Shown: positions 51,533-61,868, counted from the stretch's first letter. The stretch is DNA of 64,000 nucleotides from Clostridia bacterium (GCA_022791055.1 JAAVYI010000029.1:40648-104647), one strand, 5' to 3'. Notes: generated from the sequence alone by a model not told the origin. Made by a program: numbers and translations.

Positions 51533-54500
51533 TTATGCCGATACGGCGATCGTCACGCTAAGCGCTGCGCCGTGCTGCGATCCGCCGACTAAAACATTGA
51601 CCGTAACGGTCACCGTCTTGTCTGTGTCGCCGGGCTTTACGGTATACGCGCCATTCTTGCCGATCTCGATATACGGCTTGTCCGCATCGGAAACGACATA
51701 TTCATACGTCACCGCGCCCAACTGCGAAAGTCGCTCGTCGTGCGTTACGGTGATTTGTCCGTCGCTTGCCGCGGCCGACATCGGGCTTTCGGCGTCCGCC
51801 GCGACGGTCACGGGGATCGCCGCAACGTAGGTACGCCCGATAAAGTTCGATCCGGCTTTGTCGTATTCGGCAATCACGGTAATCGTCGCCGACTGCGCTT
51901 GCAACGTCGCATTCTTCAGCGTGTACACGTCGCCCGCTTTTTCCACCGTCACGGCGGCATTGTCGGAGAACAGGCGAATATTCGTCCAGTCACCGATATT
52001 CGTGATGTCGATCGTCTGCTCGCTCTGTGCGGCCGAAAGTGTCGGTTCGGTTTCGGGCGGCGCGATGCCTTCGACCGTCACCGCATTGCTGTTTGTACTT
52101 CTGAACCACTGTTCCGCATACACGCCGCTGTTGCATTGCGCAAGCACCGTCACGGTGACACCGGTAGCCGTTTCCGTCGACGAATTGACCAACTTATAGG
52201 CCGTTCCGTCTTGGACGACGGAGACGTTCGGGTTGCTCGTCGTAAAGATATACGAACTTGCGTCGAATGCGTCCGCCGTCACGGTCACGACTTTGGTAGT
52301 CGCATCGATCGCTACCGTAACCGTAGGCGCGGTTGCTTTATCGACGGTAATATCGGCCGTCGCCGTCAATGTCAGGGTTCCGTAAGCAGGCGCATCGGAA
52401 TAGGTAACGGTCGCAGTCACACGCACAACACCGACGCTCGCCTGCGGCTTTGCGGTAAATTGTCCGTTGGCCGCCTGGATCGTTCCGTATACGACCGTAT
52501 TGATTGCATAGCTTGCGCTGTAATTCGATGTTGCAACGGTCACGCCGTTTTGCATAACGGTCAACGTAGGCGTATAGCCGCTGTAACTTAGTGTCGCGGT
52601 CGGCCGATCATAGAACGTCACGTTGACGGTTTTTTGTTGGGCCTTGCCCGCAGCATAAGCCGTAACTTGCACGCTTGCCGTACCGTGGCCACCGTCCCGC
52701 TTAGCAACATTGCCGTTTGCGTCTACCGTAAAGTCATTTCCGCCGCCGACGAGCGCGTATTTCACGGCGTCGAACACAAAGTCGTTTGCGGGTACGGGGG
52801 TTACGTTACAGCTTTCCCCGACTTTGACCGCTTTCGTCGAATCAAGCGTAATGTCCCCTGTGGTAAAGTCGTTCGCCATGACCGTAAGCGAGGCGCTTGC
52901 ACTGACAATCGTACCGGAAAGCGTATACCCTCCATAACTCCACTTACGACTGCCGGCGGCTTTCACGGTGATCGTTGCTGTCCCTGCACTCGTTGCGTAA
53001 ACCTCAAACGTGATAGAGTCCGCCGTTCTCTGTGTATCGTATAAACCGTAGTAAAGTTCCAACGTACTGTTACCGCTCTTTACATTGCGTATCGAAACAT
53101 TGTCGCTCTTTTCGATCGTAAAGTAGCGGAACGATCCGCTCGGTGTAGCGAACGTATAGGTATAGCTACTTCCCGCAGCGATCTGCTTGGCCGCAACACC
53201 GGTCAAATCCGTGTACGGACTGTTGCCGAGCGTCGCCGAATCGGCCGTTGCTCCCGATTCAACCTTGACGGTCAACGCTACTGCCGTATACGTATACCCA
53301 TGCACGGTATATTGAACGCGAACGGTCGAAGATTCCGTCACATGCTGCGCAAGCAGTCGCACCGAATATACGTTGCCCGTCTTTGTCACATTGACCGAGA
53401 AAATTCCTTCCCCGTCAACGACAAACGGTGTGTTGTACGCCGCCGCCGAATAACCGCTGTCCGCTGTATCGATTGTAACTACCTTTTCATCGCCGACCGA
53501 CGCCGTTTCGGTGTGTGTTCCGCCCGTAATCGGCGTTTCGCCGACTTTGACGGTTGGATTCGGCACGGCTTTTGCCGGCACGGTAACTTGCAACTTTGCT
53601 TTATAGATTTTTTCGCCTACCGTATATGTCGCAAATACATACGCTGTTTTTGCCGTACCGCTTCCACCCTCGGGAATCATATTGGCGTTTTCTGCGGCCG
53701 ACACGATATTGTCGGAAATCGTTATCAAATCGGAATTCGTCGTCCACACAACACCCGCAACTTCGGTTCCCCCGATATTTGCCGTAAGCGTCTGACCGCT
53801 CGCGCCCGGCTCGACGGTCAAACCGGTAACCGACAGCGCAAGCACGGTAAACGACGCACTTCTTGTAAAGGTAAAGCCGACTAGGTCGCCCTCGGTAATC
53901 GTGATCGTCGCGTTGACGGTAGCCGTGCCGGCCGTCCAGCCGCCGACCAAACCGTTGTTGGCCACGGTGACATTGGTCGCCGACGTCGCGTAAGTAGCCG
54001 TAAACTTGTAAGACGCCGCATCGCCGGTAATCGAAACAAATTTGTTTAAGTCGATCGTCTCGCCCGGCGTAACGTCGCCGTTACCAAACGCAACTTGCGG
54101 CTCGACGTAGAACGTGTATGTGGCCGACAGTTCGTAGCCCTGCCATGCGCCTGTGCCGATCGTTGTAGTGGCGGTAACCGTAAAGCGAACGCCCTTTTGT
54201 CTGACGGTGACAGTGCCGTCCGCCGCAACGATCGCAATATCGGTGTTCGAGCTTGCAAACATAAACGTGGGTGCGCCGATATTGTCGCCGTCTCCGGCCG
54301 TCACCGTAGGCAACGGCGCATTGCCCGTAGCGCCGATTTTATAAGAAGTGCGATCGGCAGTCAACGTAACATTCGATTCCGCAAGCGAAATCGTAGGCGC
54401 GGCAACGCCGGCAACGGGAATGTCGAATATCGCCGTCGCGGTCGTCCCTTTAAACCAGCCTTGCTCATACGTCGCCGTAACGCGCACTTTTACCGTACCG

Positions 54501-57500
54501 CCGGTCGTCAAACAAGTACCGATCGTAAGCTTCGTGTTGCCGTTCGCGCCCGGTTTTACGGCGACCATACTATCGCCGGCAATGACCTCGTAGCCGTACG
54601 ACGGCGTAAGCGTATTGCGCGCATCGGTTTTTGCGACGCTGAGAATATTGCTATCCGCCAAATTCAATGCGGCGCCCGGCTTGACCGTGCCGCCCTTATA
54701 CGTAACGGAAATATTCGGACTGGGCTCGGTAACGGCAAGCGTTGCGACCGGCGCAGACTGCCAAACGCCGTTGACCTTGGCTTTGCCGTAGAACGATACA
54801 TTGCCTGCTTTCTGTACGGTAAACGCGGCATAATAGAGTTTTGCCGACGCATCGTAACTGCCCGCGCCCGCCGCCTTTACGCAATCGTTGTTGGCCGTGA
54901 TCTCGAAGCAATCGGCCGGATTGCCGGCAGCGTCGGCGAACGAATACGCGGTACCGCTTACGTCGAGCGCGACATAAACCGTTTTCGGCGTACCGGTATA
55001 GAAACCGTCGATCGTCACGATCTTGTGCTCGTCGGCGAACGCGGCACTATTATACACCGCGCTCGCGATACCCATGCGGTTGAGTACCGTATAAGTCGCC
55101 TCGCCGCTTGTAAACGTTTTGCCGAACAGCGTAACGCTCGCCCGCGCTTTCCAGGCGCCGACGCTGCCGAATCGGAAATCGCCTTGCAAATCGGTCGGAT
55201 CGGTCGCGCCGATCGGTTTAGACGTGATCGCATATGTTGCCGCATGATTCCCGTCGCCCTTGTACGCAAAGCGATAGGTATCGTTGATGTCGAGTTCGCC
55301 TGTGGCCTGCGTATAGGTCGAGCCATTGAGTTTTTGCTGTAGCACAAACGTCGGCACGAACCCTTCGGCCTTAGCCGTCGCCGTGAAATCCGTATAGAAC
55401 GACTGTCCGTCGACCGTATAAGTCACGCGGAATGTTTCCGTCTTTTGCGTCGACAGCGTTACATTCGATTTGAGCGTCAGTTTGACGGTAGTATCTTCCA
55501 AAACCGCATCGAATAACGATTCGCCCGACCGGTGCGCAACCTCCAACGTACCGCTCGAAAGCCCGTTCGACACCGTAACGGCGCAGTCGATCGCCGTGCG
55601 CTCGATCGCGTTGATCGTCGCATTGGCTACCGACACCGTCGGTTCTGCGACTTGGACGGTGATCGTGCGCGTAACGGCCTTACCGTGTCCGCCGTTATCC
55701 GCCGTCAAAGTGACCGTATACGTCCCGGCCGTAGTTGCCGTGATCGTTTTATCCGAAACGGTCAAGCCGGCGGCCGAGGATGCGACCGTAAAGTCCGCAC
55801 CGCCGTAAGGCGTACCGTGGTCGAAACTTTGCAATCCGATATATTCAGTAAGATCGAGCGTATTGCCCTTGATCAGCAGGATCTCGTCGTTGCCGTTCAA
55901 GCGGTTCGGGAAATCTTTGTTATTGACAATATAGTACACCAAGTTGTTGACGTCGATCTGCATTTGCGCGGTCGCATGTACTTTCGCGGCGCCCGACTTA
56001 TTCAGCGTCGCCACCAACAGGAACGAGCCGCTTGCGCCCGTGACCGTCACCGCGCCCGTGTTTGTATCGACCGTCGCCAATCCGCTCGAAAGCGCGTTGC
56101 CGCTCAAATCGGTCAATGTGTAGGTCAATGCGTAGCCGTCCGGTACGGCAACCGCCGTACTGCCGTTGACCGGATAAATTTTGGCGGTAAAGCCGTTATA
56201 CGTACCCGTTTTGAATATGTCGGCGCGCGCGTTGTCGAACTTGACGACATAGGCGCTGCTCGAAAGCGTAACGGTCGCATAGGCCGTCACGTCGCCGCAC
56301 TTGACCTCGATACGGTAATTGCCGTCGAGCTTGGTCAGCATATTCTTAAACTGCAATTCATAGCCGTCGGCGGTCGCAACGATCTTTAAATCGGTCGTCG
56401 TCGCTGCTTGCCATTCGTCCCCGACCTCCCGTTGCAAACCGACCGTCAGTTTATTCTTGTCGGCCGCTTCCGGCTGCCGATCCGCGTTACCGCCGTTGAA
56501 GCGCACGCCGAACGCGACTTTGTTCCATTCGTCCGCATCTGCGCCCAAGGCGTTCAAATGGACCGACTCTACCGCCGTTTCGTCTTGCATAACATGGAGC
56601 GCGTATACATCGGCGGTCACAGTCACGTTGAGCGTGACAGTATAGGTCTTATTTGTTCCCGCCTCGGTAAAGGTCAGCGTGACGGTGTCCGTACCGATCT
56701 TCCCGACCGACTGCAAGACAATGGTGCCGTCGTTCATATTATGGTTAGCGGTGAACAGGCTGTTTGCGGAAACACTGCTAAACGTGTACTGCGTTTTGTC
56801 AACCGGGAATTGCGGATCGTGCGCGTCCGCAGAGATAAACTTAAATCGCAATTCTTTTTGCGGCTTGTCGTTTGCGCCGGTCAGCGTCAAAGCAAGCGTA
56901 TCGCTCGAAGCGGAATAAACCGTTTTGTCGTCATATTTCACTTCGACCGCGTTCTCGCTTTGCATCAGCGTCGTAATATAGAAATAGTACGTTTGCGTTT
57001 TGCCGCTCGGCGTGCTTAACGTCCACCGTGCGTCGCCGTTGCTGTTGCCGGTCACGCCGATCTCGAATACGCCGCTTACCGTATAGTCGGTCGCGCCCGG
57101 TTTCGAATCGGTAATCTCGAATTTCTCCAGGTCGGTCGCGCCGTCTTTCAAATCGATGCGCAATTGGTCCAAAACGAAATAAACAGGTTCGTAATTGAGG
57201 TATGCCGTGCCGCCGCTGTAAACAATATCGAAATACAGTTTCAGCGTTTCGTTGCTCTTTAACGTATAGCGGCTTTCTTCCGTTGCCGCAAATTCGTTCT
57301 GCTTTGCCGCATCGGTATACAGTTTGATCGACTGTACGGGCGCGCTCATATTGCGCACCGTGATTTCGATAGTGAGCGACTGTTTGTCGCAATTATACGA
57401 AATGCTGCCCGTCTCGGACCCGCCGGACGTAATGCCGCTCTTTAACGTAAATCTCGTATTATACAGAGTATCGTTTACCGCCGTAGCGATTCCGTTGGTA

Positions 57501-60205
57501 ATGGCGCCTTGCGTGATCGTGTGAACAGCGTCTTTCTGCGCGGCTATATCCTCCACCGAAAGCACGAGGGTTTGGCTCGCGTTCTCACCGTCGGCGTAAG
57601 CAAACACGCCGCCGACATACATATCGACCGTCTCGCCTTGGTTCTTCTCTAATTTGTATTTTTTCGCAGTCGCGTCGTAGTGTTCTTCGGTCGCAAACGA
57701 TCCGTCGGTGTACAACTTGATCTCCTGTACTTCGCGTATTAAGTTGTACGAAACAGAACATCCCTCTTCATCCGCAACACCGTTGCGATCCAGATAATAA
57801 TGCACGGTAAACGAAGAGTAATCGGCGCCGTTGTAGACATTGCGGAGGATAAAGAAGTCCTGCAACACATATACGTCACCGTCTTTAAATTCGAACAGCG
57901 CATCGGTGCCGGCCGTTGCCGCGTCGTTGGTCGCATAATAGCGGCCGTCTTTCTCTGTAAGCCAGTCCCCGTTGGTAAGGCGGATACGCACACTGTACTC
58001 GCCCGCCTTAAGCGACTCGTATTGATCGCCCCACGTGTGGCTGAACAAGCTAAAGCCTTCTTTCGAGAGTTTTATGCTCTGACGGTTATAGGCAAAGCTC
58101 GTATCGGAGCGGTATTCCTGCGACACCGTACCCGTAAACGGCGTGAACGCGCTACCTTTCAGCGTGCCGACAGCGGCCGTTTTGTCATGGTCGACAACTT
58201 TGACATAAAGTTTGATACTGGCCAGTTCCGTGGTTTTCTTTTCGTCGGTAAATAATCGAACCGTGATATAAGAACGGCCTTCGTTATCTGTTTTTCTCGC
58301 CTCGATCTTGTTTTCCGGTTTGCGATCGCCTATCGAGAAATACTCGACCGAAGATAACACCAGCGTGATACGCTCAAGGCCGATCGATTTTGCCGCATCG
58401 TCTACTTTTCCTGCCGAATCGGTAAATTGCAACAAATCGGCAACCGAAACCGAATCGGCGGACGGCGTGTTGAGGTTGATCGTCAGCATCGCATCCTTGT
58501 CGCCCCTTTTCTCCAAAGACAAGAACTGCGCGATACCGGCGCCCGGCGCAATGCTGTCCACCCACTGTATGCCTTTCGGCTCTGTGGTAATGTTGAACTC
58601 GATGTCAAAATAGTTGGAACCGCCGCCGGCAGCCACGGCGCCCGCGATAAACCGATAGCGGTACTTGGTCACCGCGGCATTGCCGTCGACCGTAAAGCCG
58701 ATGCCTGCGGTGATCTGCATTTTGTCTTTGATTGCGTTGGCATTGGAAACGGGGATCACGCCGTCTTCGAGCTTCGGGAACTTGACGGCGCCCTTGTTGT
58801 CGTAGGGCTTTGCGGCTAACGCATTGCCCTCGTAAGCGTAAACGGTCAGATCGCAATCGGTATAAGTATTGTCAAAGGTTGCCGCCACGGCGTCAAACGT
58901 GTACAATAAAGGGATCGAGCCGTTTTGCTGCGAGCGGTACGCATTGCGCTTATACACGCCTTCCGACGCCGTCGCGCCGCTCACTTCGATCTTTTGCACC
59001 TTAATACGCACTTCGACGGACAACTTCAACTTGGCGCCGGCATTGGCCGACGACGTATCGCTGATCGTCACTTCGACGCGCCCGGCCTTGACGGCATCGA
59101 GCGTTTTCTTATTGTTTTTATCGCCCTGCCGCACGACATTGCCGTCGGTCGTCTCGATCTTGATATTGCGGTCGAGGTTATTCATGCGCGTGAACGGCCG
59201 CACCAACAAATGGTCTTCCAAAACGAACTTATCGCCGATATACAATGTCAGCGACTCGATCGGCTTTACTTTGTCAAGCGCGTCGTAATCGGGTTTTTCC
59301 GCAGGGACGCCGCCGTTCGGATAGAGATAGAATTTGGAAATAATATCGAGCGAATCGGTCGAACGCGCGCTCAGCTTGAGCTTTTTGACGATCGCGTCGC
59401 CGCTGTTGGCGGCGTTGGCGGTAACGGTAAGATCAACGTCGCCCGTGCCGACCACGCGGAAACGCACTTCTTTATCGGTACAGCCCAAAATATTGATAAC
59501 GCCGTTATCGCTGCTTTCCGCTTTTACGACGTTGTTTTTATCGCCCATTTGCGCGACGCCGCCCAGACCCAACTGCGCGACCGCAACGGTATAGGTGCGG
59601 TAGCCTTCGGGCGCGGTCTTATAGTACGGCAGCGCGTCGGTGGTGTACGCTTGCTGCGCCTCGTCAAACCGCAGCTCCGACGTCTTGCCGTTTCCGGTAA
59701 TCGAAGTCAGCGACATATCGCCGGCCACGCCCTCGACAATGGTGAACTCGACGCTGGTATATTTGCTGCTGTCGACGGTGCTGGTCGCTGTAACGGTCAC
59801 TTTTTGCCCGACGTCGCCGGCCACGCGGAAACGGAATCTGGAAACCGGGATCACGTTGCCGTTCTCGTCCTCGACCTGTTCTTCCTGCTCGTTCAAGTCG
59901 TACAGCACGCCGCTCGGAGAATATGTCCAGGCAAGCGTCGATTTGACGTCGCCGGTCACGCCGACCTGCGCATCGAGCGTATATACGCAAGTATTGGTTG
60001 CCGTATACGCGCCGTCGATCGGGTACAAATCGTTTTTGGTGATCGTCACCGCATTGACCTGCACCGGCGTCACGCTGGGCTTGATGGCGAACAGCACGAT
60101 AAAGACCGCACTGAGCGCAACGAGCAAACCGAGCGCTATGTAAAGAATAATATTTTTGGTTTTGTTTACCGGCGCTAAGTCTATGACCTTATCGGAAATC
60201 GCCAT
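51533..60205 (-). CDS. Giant membrane-anchored Ig-like surface protein, 2890 aa
   Basis: The largest gene of the window. Residues about 20-43 form one membrane segment (NIILYIALGLLVALSAVFIV) after a short charged N-terminus, with no cleavage site or lipobox, so it would be a type II anchored protein with about 2840 residues outside. The rest is a long chain of beta-rich, Thr/Val/Ala-rich Ig-like modules of the Big_2 and bacterial Ig-like kind (e.g. VTVTATSTVDSS, GKAVTRTITVQVAEP, AGTATVNATITITEGD). No LPxTG, SLH or enzyme motif is visible. Start 60205 is chosen for its GGGAGGGAGG site. Likely an adhesin or cell-surface stalk (inference). Phosphoribosyltransferase gene lies 164 bp downstream on the same strand. 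Confidence 0.85.
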   Translation of the reverse strand: MAISDKVIDLAPVNKTKNIILYIALGLLVALSAVFIVLFAIKPSVTPVQVNAVTITKNDLYPIDGAYTATNTCVYTLDAQVGVTGDVKSTLAWTYSPSGVLYDLNEQEEQVEDENGNVIPVSRFRFRVAGDVGQKVTVTATSTVDSSKYTSVEFTIVEGVAGDMSLTSITGNGKTSELRFDEAQQAYTTDALPYYKTAPEGYRTYTVAVAQLGLGGVAQMGDKNNVVKAESSDNGVINILGCTDKEVRFRVVGTGDVDLTVTANAANSGDAIVKKLKLSARSTDSLDIISKFYLYPNGGVPAEKPDYDALDKVKPIESLTLYIGDKFVLEDHLLVRPFTRMNNLDRNIKIETTDGNVVRQGDKNNKKTLDAVKAGRVEVTISDTSSANAGAKLKLSVEVRIKVQKIEVSGATASEGVYKRNAYRSQQNGSIPLLYTFDAVAATFDNTYTDCDLTVYAYEGNALAAKPYDNKGAVKFPKLEDGVIPVSNANAIKDKMQITAGIGFTVDGNAAVTKYRYRFIAGAVAAGGGSNYFDIEFNITTEPKGIQWVDSIAPGAGIAQFLSLEKRGDKDAMLTINLNTPSADSVSVADLLQFTDSAGKVDDAAKSIGLERITLVLSSVEYFSIGDRKPENKIEARKTDNEGRSYITVRLFTDEKKTTELASIKLYVKVVDHDKTAAVGTLKGSAFTPFTGTVSQEYRSDTSFAYNRQSIKLSKEGFSLFSHTWGDQYESLKAGEYSVRIRLTNGDWLTEKDGRYYATNDAATAGTDALFEFKDGDVYVLQDFFILRNVYNGADYSSFTVHYYLDRNGVADEEGCSVSYNLIREVQEIKLYTDGSFATEEHYDATAKKYKLEKNQGETVDMYVGGVFAYADGENASQTLVLSVEDIAAQKDAVHTITQGAITNGIATAVNDTLYNTRFTLKSGITSGGSETGSISYNCDKQSLTIEITVRNMSAPVQSIKLYTDAAKQNEFAATEESRYTLKSNETLKLYFDIVYSGGTAYLNYEPVYFVLDQLRIDLKDGATDLEKFEITDSKPGATDYTVSGVFEIGVTGNSNGDARWTLSTPSGKTQTYYFYITTLMQSENAVEVKYDDKTVYSASSDTLALTLTGANDKPQKELRFKFISADAHDPQFPVDKTQYTFSSVSANSLFTANHNMNDGTIVLQSVGKIGTDTVTLTFTEAGTNKTYTVTLNVTVTADVYALHVMQDETAVESVHLNALGADADEWNKVAFGVRFNGGNADRQPEAADKNKLTVGLQREVGDEWQAATTTDLKIVATADGYELQFKNMLTKLDGNYRIEVKCGDVTAYATVTLSSSAYVVKFDNARADIFKTGTYNGFTAKIYPVNGSTAVAVPDGYALTYTLTDLSGNALSSGLATVDTNTGAVTVTGASGSFLLVATLNKSGAAKVHATAQMQIDVNNLVYYIVNNKDFPNRLNGNDEILLIKGNTLDLTEYIGLQSFDHGTPYGGADFTVASSAAGLTVSDKTITATTAGTYTVTLTADNGGHGKAVTRTITVQVAEPTVSVANATINAIERTAIDCAVTVSNGLSSGTLEVAHRSGESLFDAVLEDTTVKLTLKSNVTLSTQKTETFRVTYTVDGQSFYTDFTATAKAEGFVPTFVLQQKLNGSTYTQATGELDINDTYRFAYKGDGNHAATYAITSKPIGATDPTDLQGDFRFGSVGAWKARASVTLFGKTFTSGEATYTVLNRMGIASAVYNSAAFADEHKIVTIDGFYTGTPKTVYVALDVSGTAYSFADAAGNPADCFEITANNDCVKAAGAGSYDASAKLYYAAFTVQKAGNVSFYGKAKVNGVWQSAPVATLAVTEPSPNISVTYKGGTVKPGAALNLADSNILSVAKTDARNTLTPSYGYEVIAGDSMVAVKPGANGNTKLTIGTCLTTGGTVKVRVTATYEQGWFKGTTATAIFDIPVAGVAAPTISLAESNVTLTADRTSYKIGATGNAPLPTVTAGDGDNIGAPTFMFASSNTDIAIVAADGTVTVRQKGVRFTVTATTTIGTGAWQGYELSATYTFYVEPQVAFGNGDVTPGETIDLNKFVSITGDAASYKFTATYATSATNVTVANNGLVGGWTAGTATVNATITITEGDLVGFTFTRSASFTVLALSVTGLTVEPGASGQTLTANIGGTEVAGVVWTTNSDLITISDNIVSAAENANMIPEGGSGTAKTAYVFATYTVGEKIYKAKLQVTVPAKAVPNPTVKVGETPITGGTHTETASVGDEKVVTIDTADSGYSAAAYNTPFVVDGEGIFSVNVTKTGNVYSVRLLAQHVTESSTVRVQYTVHGYTYTAVALTVKVESGATADSATLGNSPYTDLTGVAAKQIAAGSSYTYTFATPSGSFRYFTIEKSDNVSIRNVKSGNSTLELYYGLYDTQRTADSITFEVYATSAGTATITVKAAGSRKWSYGGYTLSGTIVSASASLTVMANDFTTGDITLDSTKAVKVGESCNVTPVPANDFVFDAVKYALVGGGNDFTVDANGNVAKRDGGHGTASVQVTAYAAGKAQQKTVNVTFYDRPTATLSYSGYTPTLTVMQNGVTVATSNYSASYAINTVVYGTIQAANGQFTAKPQASVGVVRVTATVTYSDAPAYGTLTLTATADITVDKATAPTVTVAIDATTKVVTVTADAFDASSYIFTTSNPNVSVVQDGTAYKLVNSSTETATGVTVTVLAQCNSGVYAEQWFRSTNSNAVTVEGIAPPETEPTLSAAQSEQTIDITNIGDWTNIRLFSDNAAVTVEKAGDVYTLKNATLQAQSATITVIAEYDKAGSNFIGRTYVAAIPVTVAADAESPMSAAASDGQITVTHDERLSQLGAVTYEYVVSDADKPYIEIGKNGAYTVKPGDTDKTVTVTVNVLVGGSQHGAALSVTIAVSA

Positions 60206-60304
60206 ACGTCCTCCCTCCCGCAATCGGGTGAAAAACCTCAGTATCGTTCGTATAGTCGCGCTACAGAGTTTCCTCGTATGCAAACGACTGCTTCATACTA
60301 GTAT

Positions 60305-60333
60305 ATAATACACCTAAACGCATGAAAAGTCAA
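60305..60333 (-). promoter_or_regulatory. Promoter of the giant Ig-like gene
   Basis: On the minus strand TTGACT (60328-60333), 17 bp, TATTAT (60305-60310). It gives a leader of about 95 nt. The remaining 60334-60530 region is AT-rich without a gene that I can see. Confidence 0.75.
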
Positions 60334-60536
60334 TTTAGAATGCGATTTTTTATTGATTATTTTATAAAAATGTAAAGTAAAAGGCGCTTTTTTGCGCTCG
60401 CCTTTTCCCTGCGGATCGGGCGGTTATCCGACGTTATACACGCATATATATGGTTAAACCCGAAATTGTGTGCGTTTAACTCGGTTTTGCCGCGTTTTGC
60501 CGACTTTTTATTTTAGCAAAATACAGAATAAAAAAT

Positions 60537-60569
60537 TAGCACTCTAGCCGTGATACTGCTAGCACTCTA
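60537..60569 (+). promoter_or_regulatory. Direct repeat TAGCACTCTA upstream of marR
   Basis: TAGCACTCTA stands at 60537-60546 and 60560-60569, 23 bp (about two helix turns) apart, 55-90 bp before the marR promoter. Direct 10-mers on one face of the helix suit a regulator binding as two dimers. TTAGCACTC is also the half-site of CIRCE, but here it is in direct, not inverted, orientation. Confidence 0.5.
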
Positions 60570-60624
60570 ACCATTCGCTGCGCACAATATTTTTACGGCC
60601 GATCGGTTATATTCTCATAATGGT

Positions 60625-60653
60625 TTGACAATCTCGCCCGAATGTAATATAAT
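60625..60653 (+). promoter_or_regulatory. Consensus promoter of marR-cysE unit
   Basis: TTGACA (60625-60630), 17 bp, TATAAT (60648-60653): a perfect sigma-A promoter about 25 nt before the marR start codon. Confidence 0.9.
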
Positions 60654-60683
60654 AATAAATAGAATTTACAAGGGAGGAGCAAC

Positions 60684-61097
60684 GTGATTGCCGATAAGCT
60701 GGTCGAACTGAAAATACTGCTACGGCGCGCCTGCATGTGCGAGAATGCGGGCGTCAACAAAAAGAGTACCATTCATCTGCGGACAAAAGTACTGTATTTG
60801 TTGAAAGAGCGGCCGGTCAAGGCGAGCGAACTGATCGGGACGCTCAGCGTTGCCAAGCCCAACGTGACCGCGCTGACCAACGGCCTTGCCGCCGACGGGC
60901 TGATCACCAAAGAGCGTTCGTCGAATGATCGGCGGGAAATTACGCTTACCATTACCGAGGCCGGCAGCGCGTTCTTACGCGAGCGGCTGGACGTCATCGA
61001 AAGCGGCTTTAAAAATATTCTGACCTCCGAAGAAGAGTATAGCGCGGCGGAAGAGGACATCGACGAAGTGATCAATCTGCTTTCCTTTTTGGGATAA
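60684..61097 (+). CDS. MarR-family transcriptional regulator
   Basis: A 137-aa winged-helix protein: TKVLYLLKERPVKASELIGT, recognition helix KPNVTALTNGLAADGLI and wing TKERSSNDRREITLTITEAG, the DRR wing motif of MarR. Start is GTG at 60684 with GGGAGGAG upstream. It comes 10 bp before cysE and is probably in one mRNA with cysE and cysS, so a role in controlling cysteine supply is suggested by context. The effector is not evident. An N-terminal Cys pair (CMC at about 17-19) could sense redox state (inference). Confidence 0.9.
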   Translation: MIADKLVELKILLRRACMCENAGVNKKSTIHLRTKVLYLLKERPVKASELIGTLSVAKPNVTALTNGLAADGLITKERSSNDRREITLTITEAGSAFLRERLDVIESGFKNILTSEEEYSAAEEDIDEVINLLSFLG

Positions 61098-61107
61098 GGA
61101 TGCAACC

Positions 61108-61752
61108 ATGAAACATGCCATTCGAAAAGATTTGCGCGCCGTCATGCGACACGACCCGGCTGCGCGCAGCAAACTGGAGGTCGCCTTGACCTACAGCGGA
61201 TTCCACGCGCTGGTGCTGTACCGGTTCGCGCACTTTATGCACGTACACCGTTGGCGGCTGTTTGCGCGCATGGTCAGCCAGTTCGCCAAATTTTTGACCG
61301 GCGTCGAGATCCACCCCGGCGCGCGCATCGGCTGCGGCGTCGTCATCGATCACGGCGAGGGCGTCGTCATCGGCGAGACGGCCGAAGTCGGCGACAATGT
61401 GCTGATCTATCAGGGCGTGACCTTAGGCGGCACCGGCAAGGATCGCGGCAAACGCCACCCCACTGTTTGCGACAATGTGATGATTTCGGCCGGCGCCAAA
61501 GTGCTGGGGCCGTTCACCGTCGGCAGGGGCGCCAAGATCGGCGCCGGCTCGATCGTGTTAAAAGAAGTGCCGCCCTATGCCACCGTTGTCGGCGTACCCG
61601 GCCGCGTGGTGCGCATTTGCGGCGAGCGGGTCGACGATCTCGATCAGACGCTGCCCGACCCCGTCAGCGACGAGTTAAAGCGGCTGCGCGGCGAGGCGAC
61701 CTGTCTGTTAAAGCGTATCGAAGCGCTCGAATCGAAAGAGGAAAACAAATAG
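61108..61752 (+). CDS. cysE: Serine O-acetyltransferase
   Basis: A 214-aa hexapeptide-repeat acyltransferase that makes O-acetylserine, the first step of cysteine synthesis. N-terminal helical domain (AIRKDLRAVMRHDPAARSKL) leads into the left-handed beta helix: IHPGARIGCGVVIDHGEGVV, IGETAEVGDNVLIYQGVTLG, GTGKDRGKRHPTV and VVGVPGRVV. The DHGEGVVIGE stretch contains the catalytic His. Lies between the MarR gene (10 bp) and cysS (268 bp, with element D). Confidence 0.95.
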   Translation: MKHAIRKDLRAVMRHDPAARSKLEVALTYSGFHALVLYRFAHFMHVHRWRLFARMVSQFAKFLTGVEIHPGARIGCGVVIDHGEGVVIGETAEVGDNVLIYQGVTLGGTGKDRGKRHPTVCDNVMISAGAKVLGPFTVGRGAKIGAGSIVLKEVPPYATVVGVPGRVVRICGERVDDLDQTLPDPVSDELKRLRGEATCLLKRIEALESKEENK

Positions 61753-61755
61753 CCG

Positions 61756-61793
61756 TATGCGATTGCTTACGTCGCAAGCTCCTCGCAATGACA
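61756..61793 (-). repeat. Dispersed repeat R2 (GTCATTGCGA type), copy 1
   Basis: On the minus strand GTCATTGCGAGGAGCTTGCG then GCAATCGCATAC. It matches 63666-63702, which reads GTCATTGCGAACGCAGCGCG then GCAATCGTCATAC, in the opposite orientation. Such repeats are widespread between genes in many bacteria. It starts 4 bp after the cysE stop. Confidence 0.65.
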
Positions 61794-61868
61794 AATCTTT
61801 TGTAACCGCCAATTCGCTTGCCGCTTAATGCAACAAAACGCAACATAGCGGCGCATATAACATAAGTG

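Noticed and set aside
58925..60178. A 417-codon plus-strand open frame opposite the giant surface protein
   Set aside because: Low-complexity Arg/His/Asp sequence without motifs or ribosome site; antisense shadow of the long real gene.
60536..60567. CIRCE (HrcA) operator
   Set aside because: TTAGCACTC occurs, but the second half-site is in direct rather than inverted orientation and the downstream genes are not chaperones.
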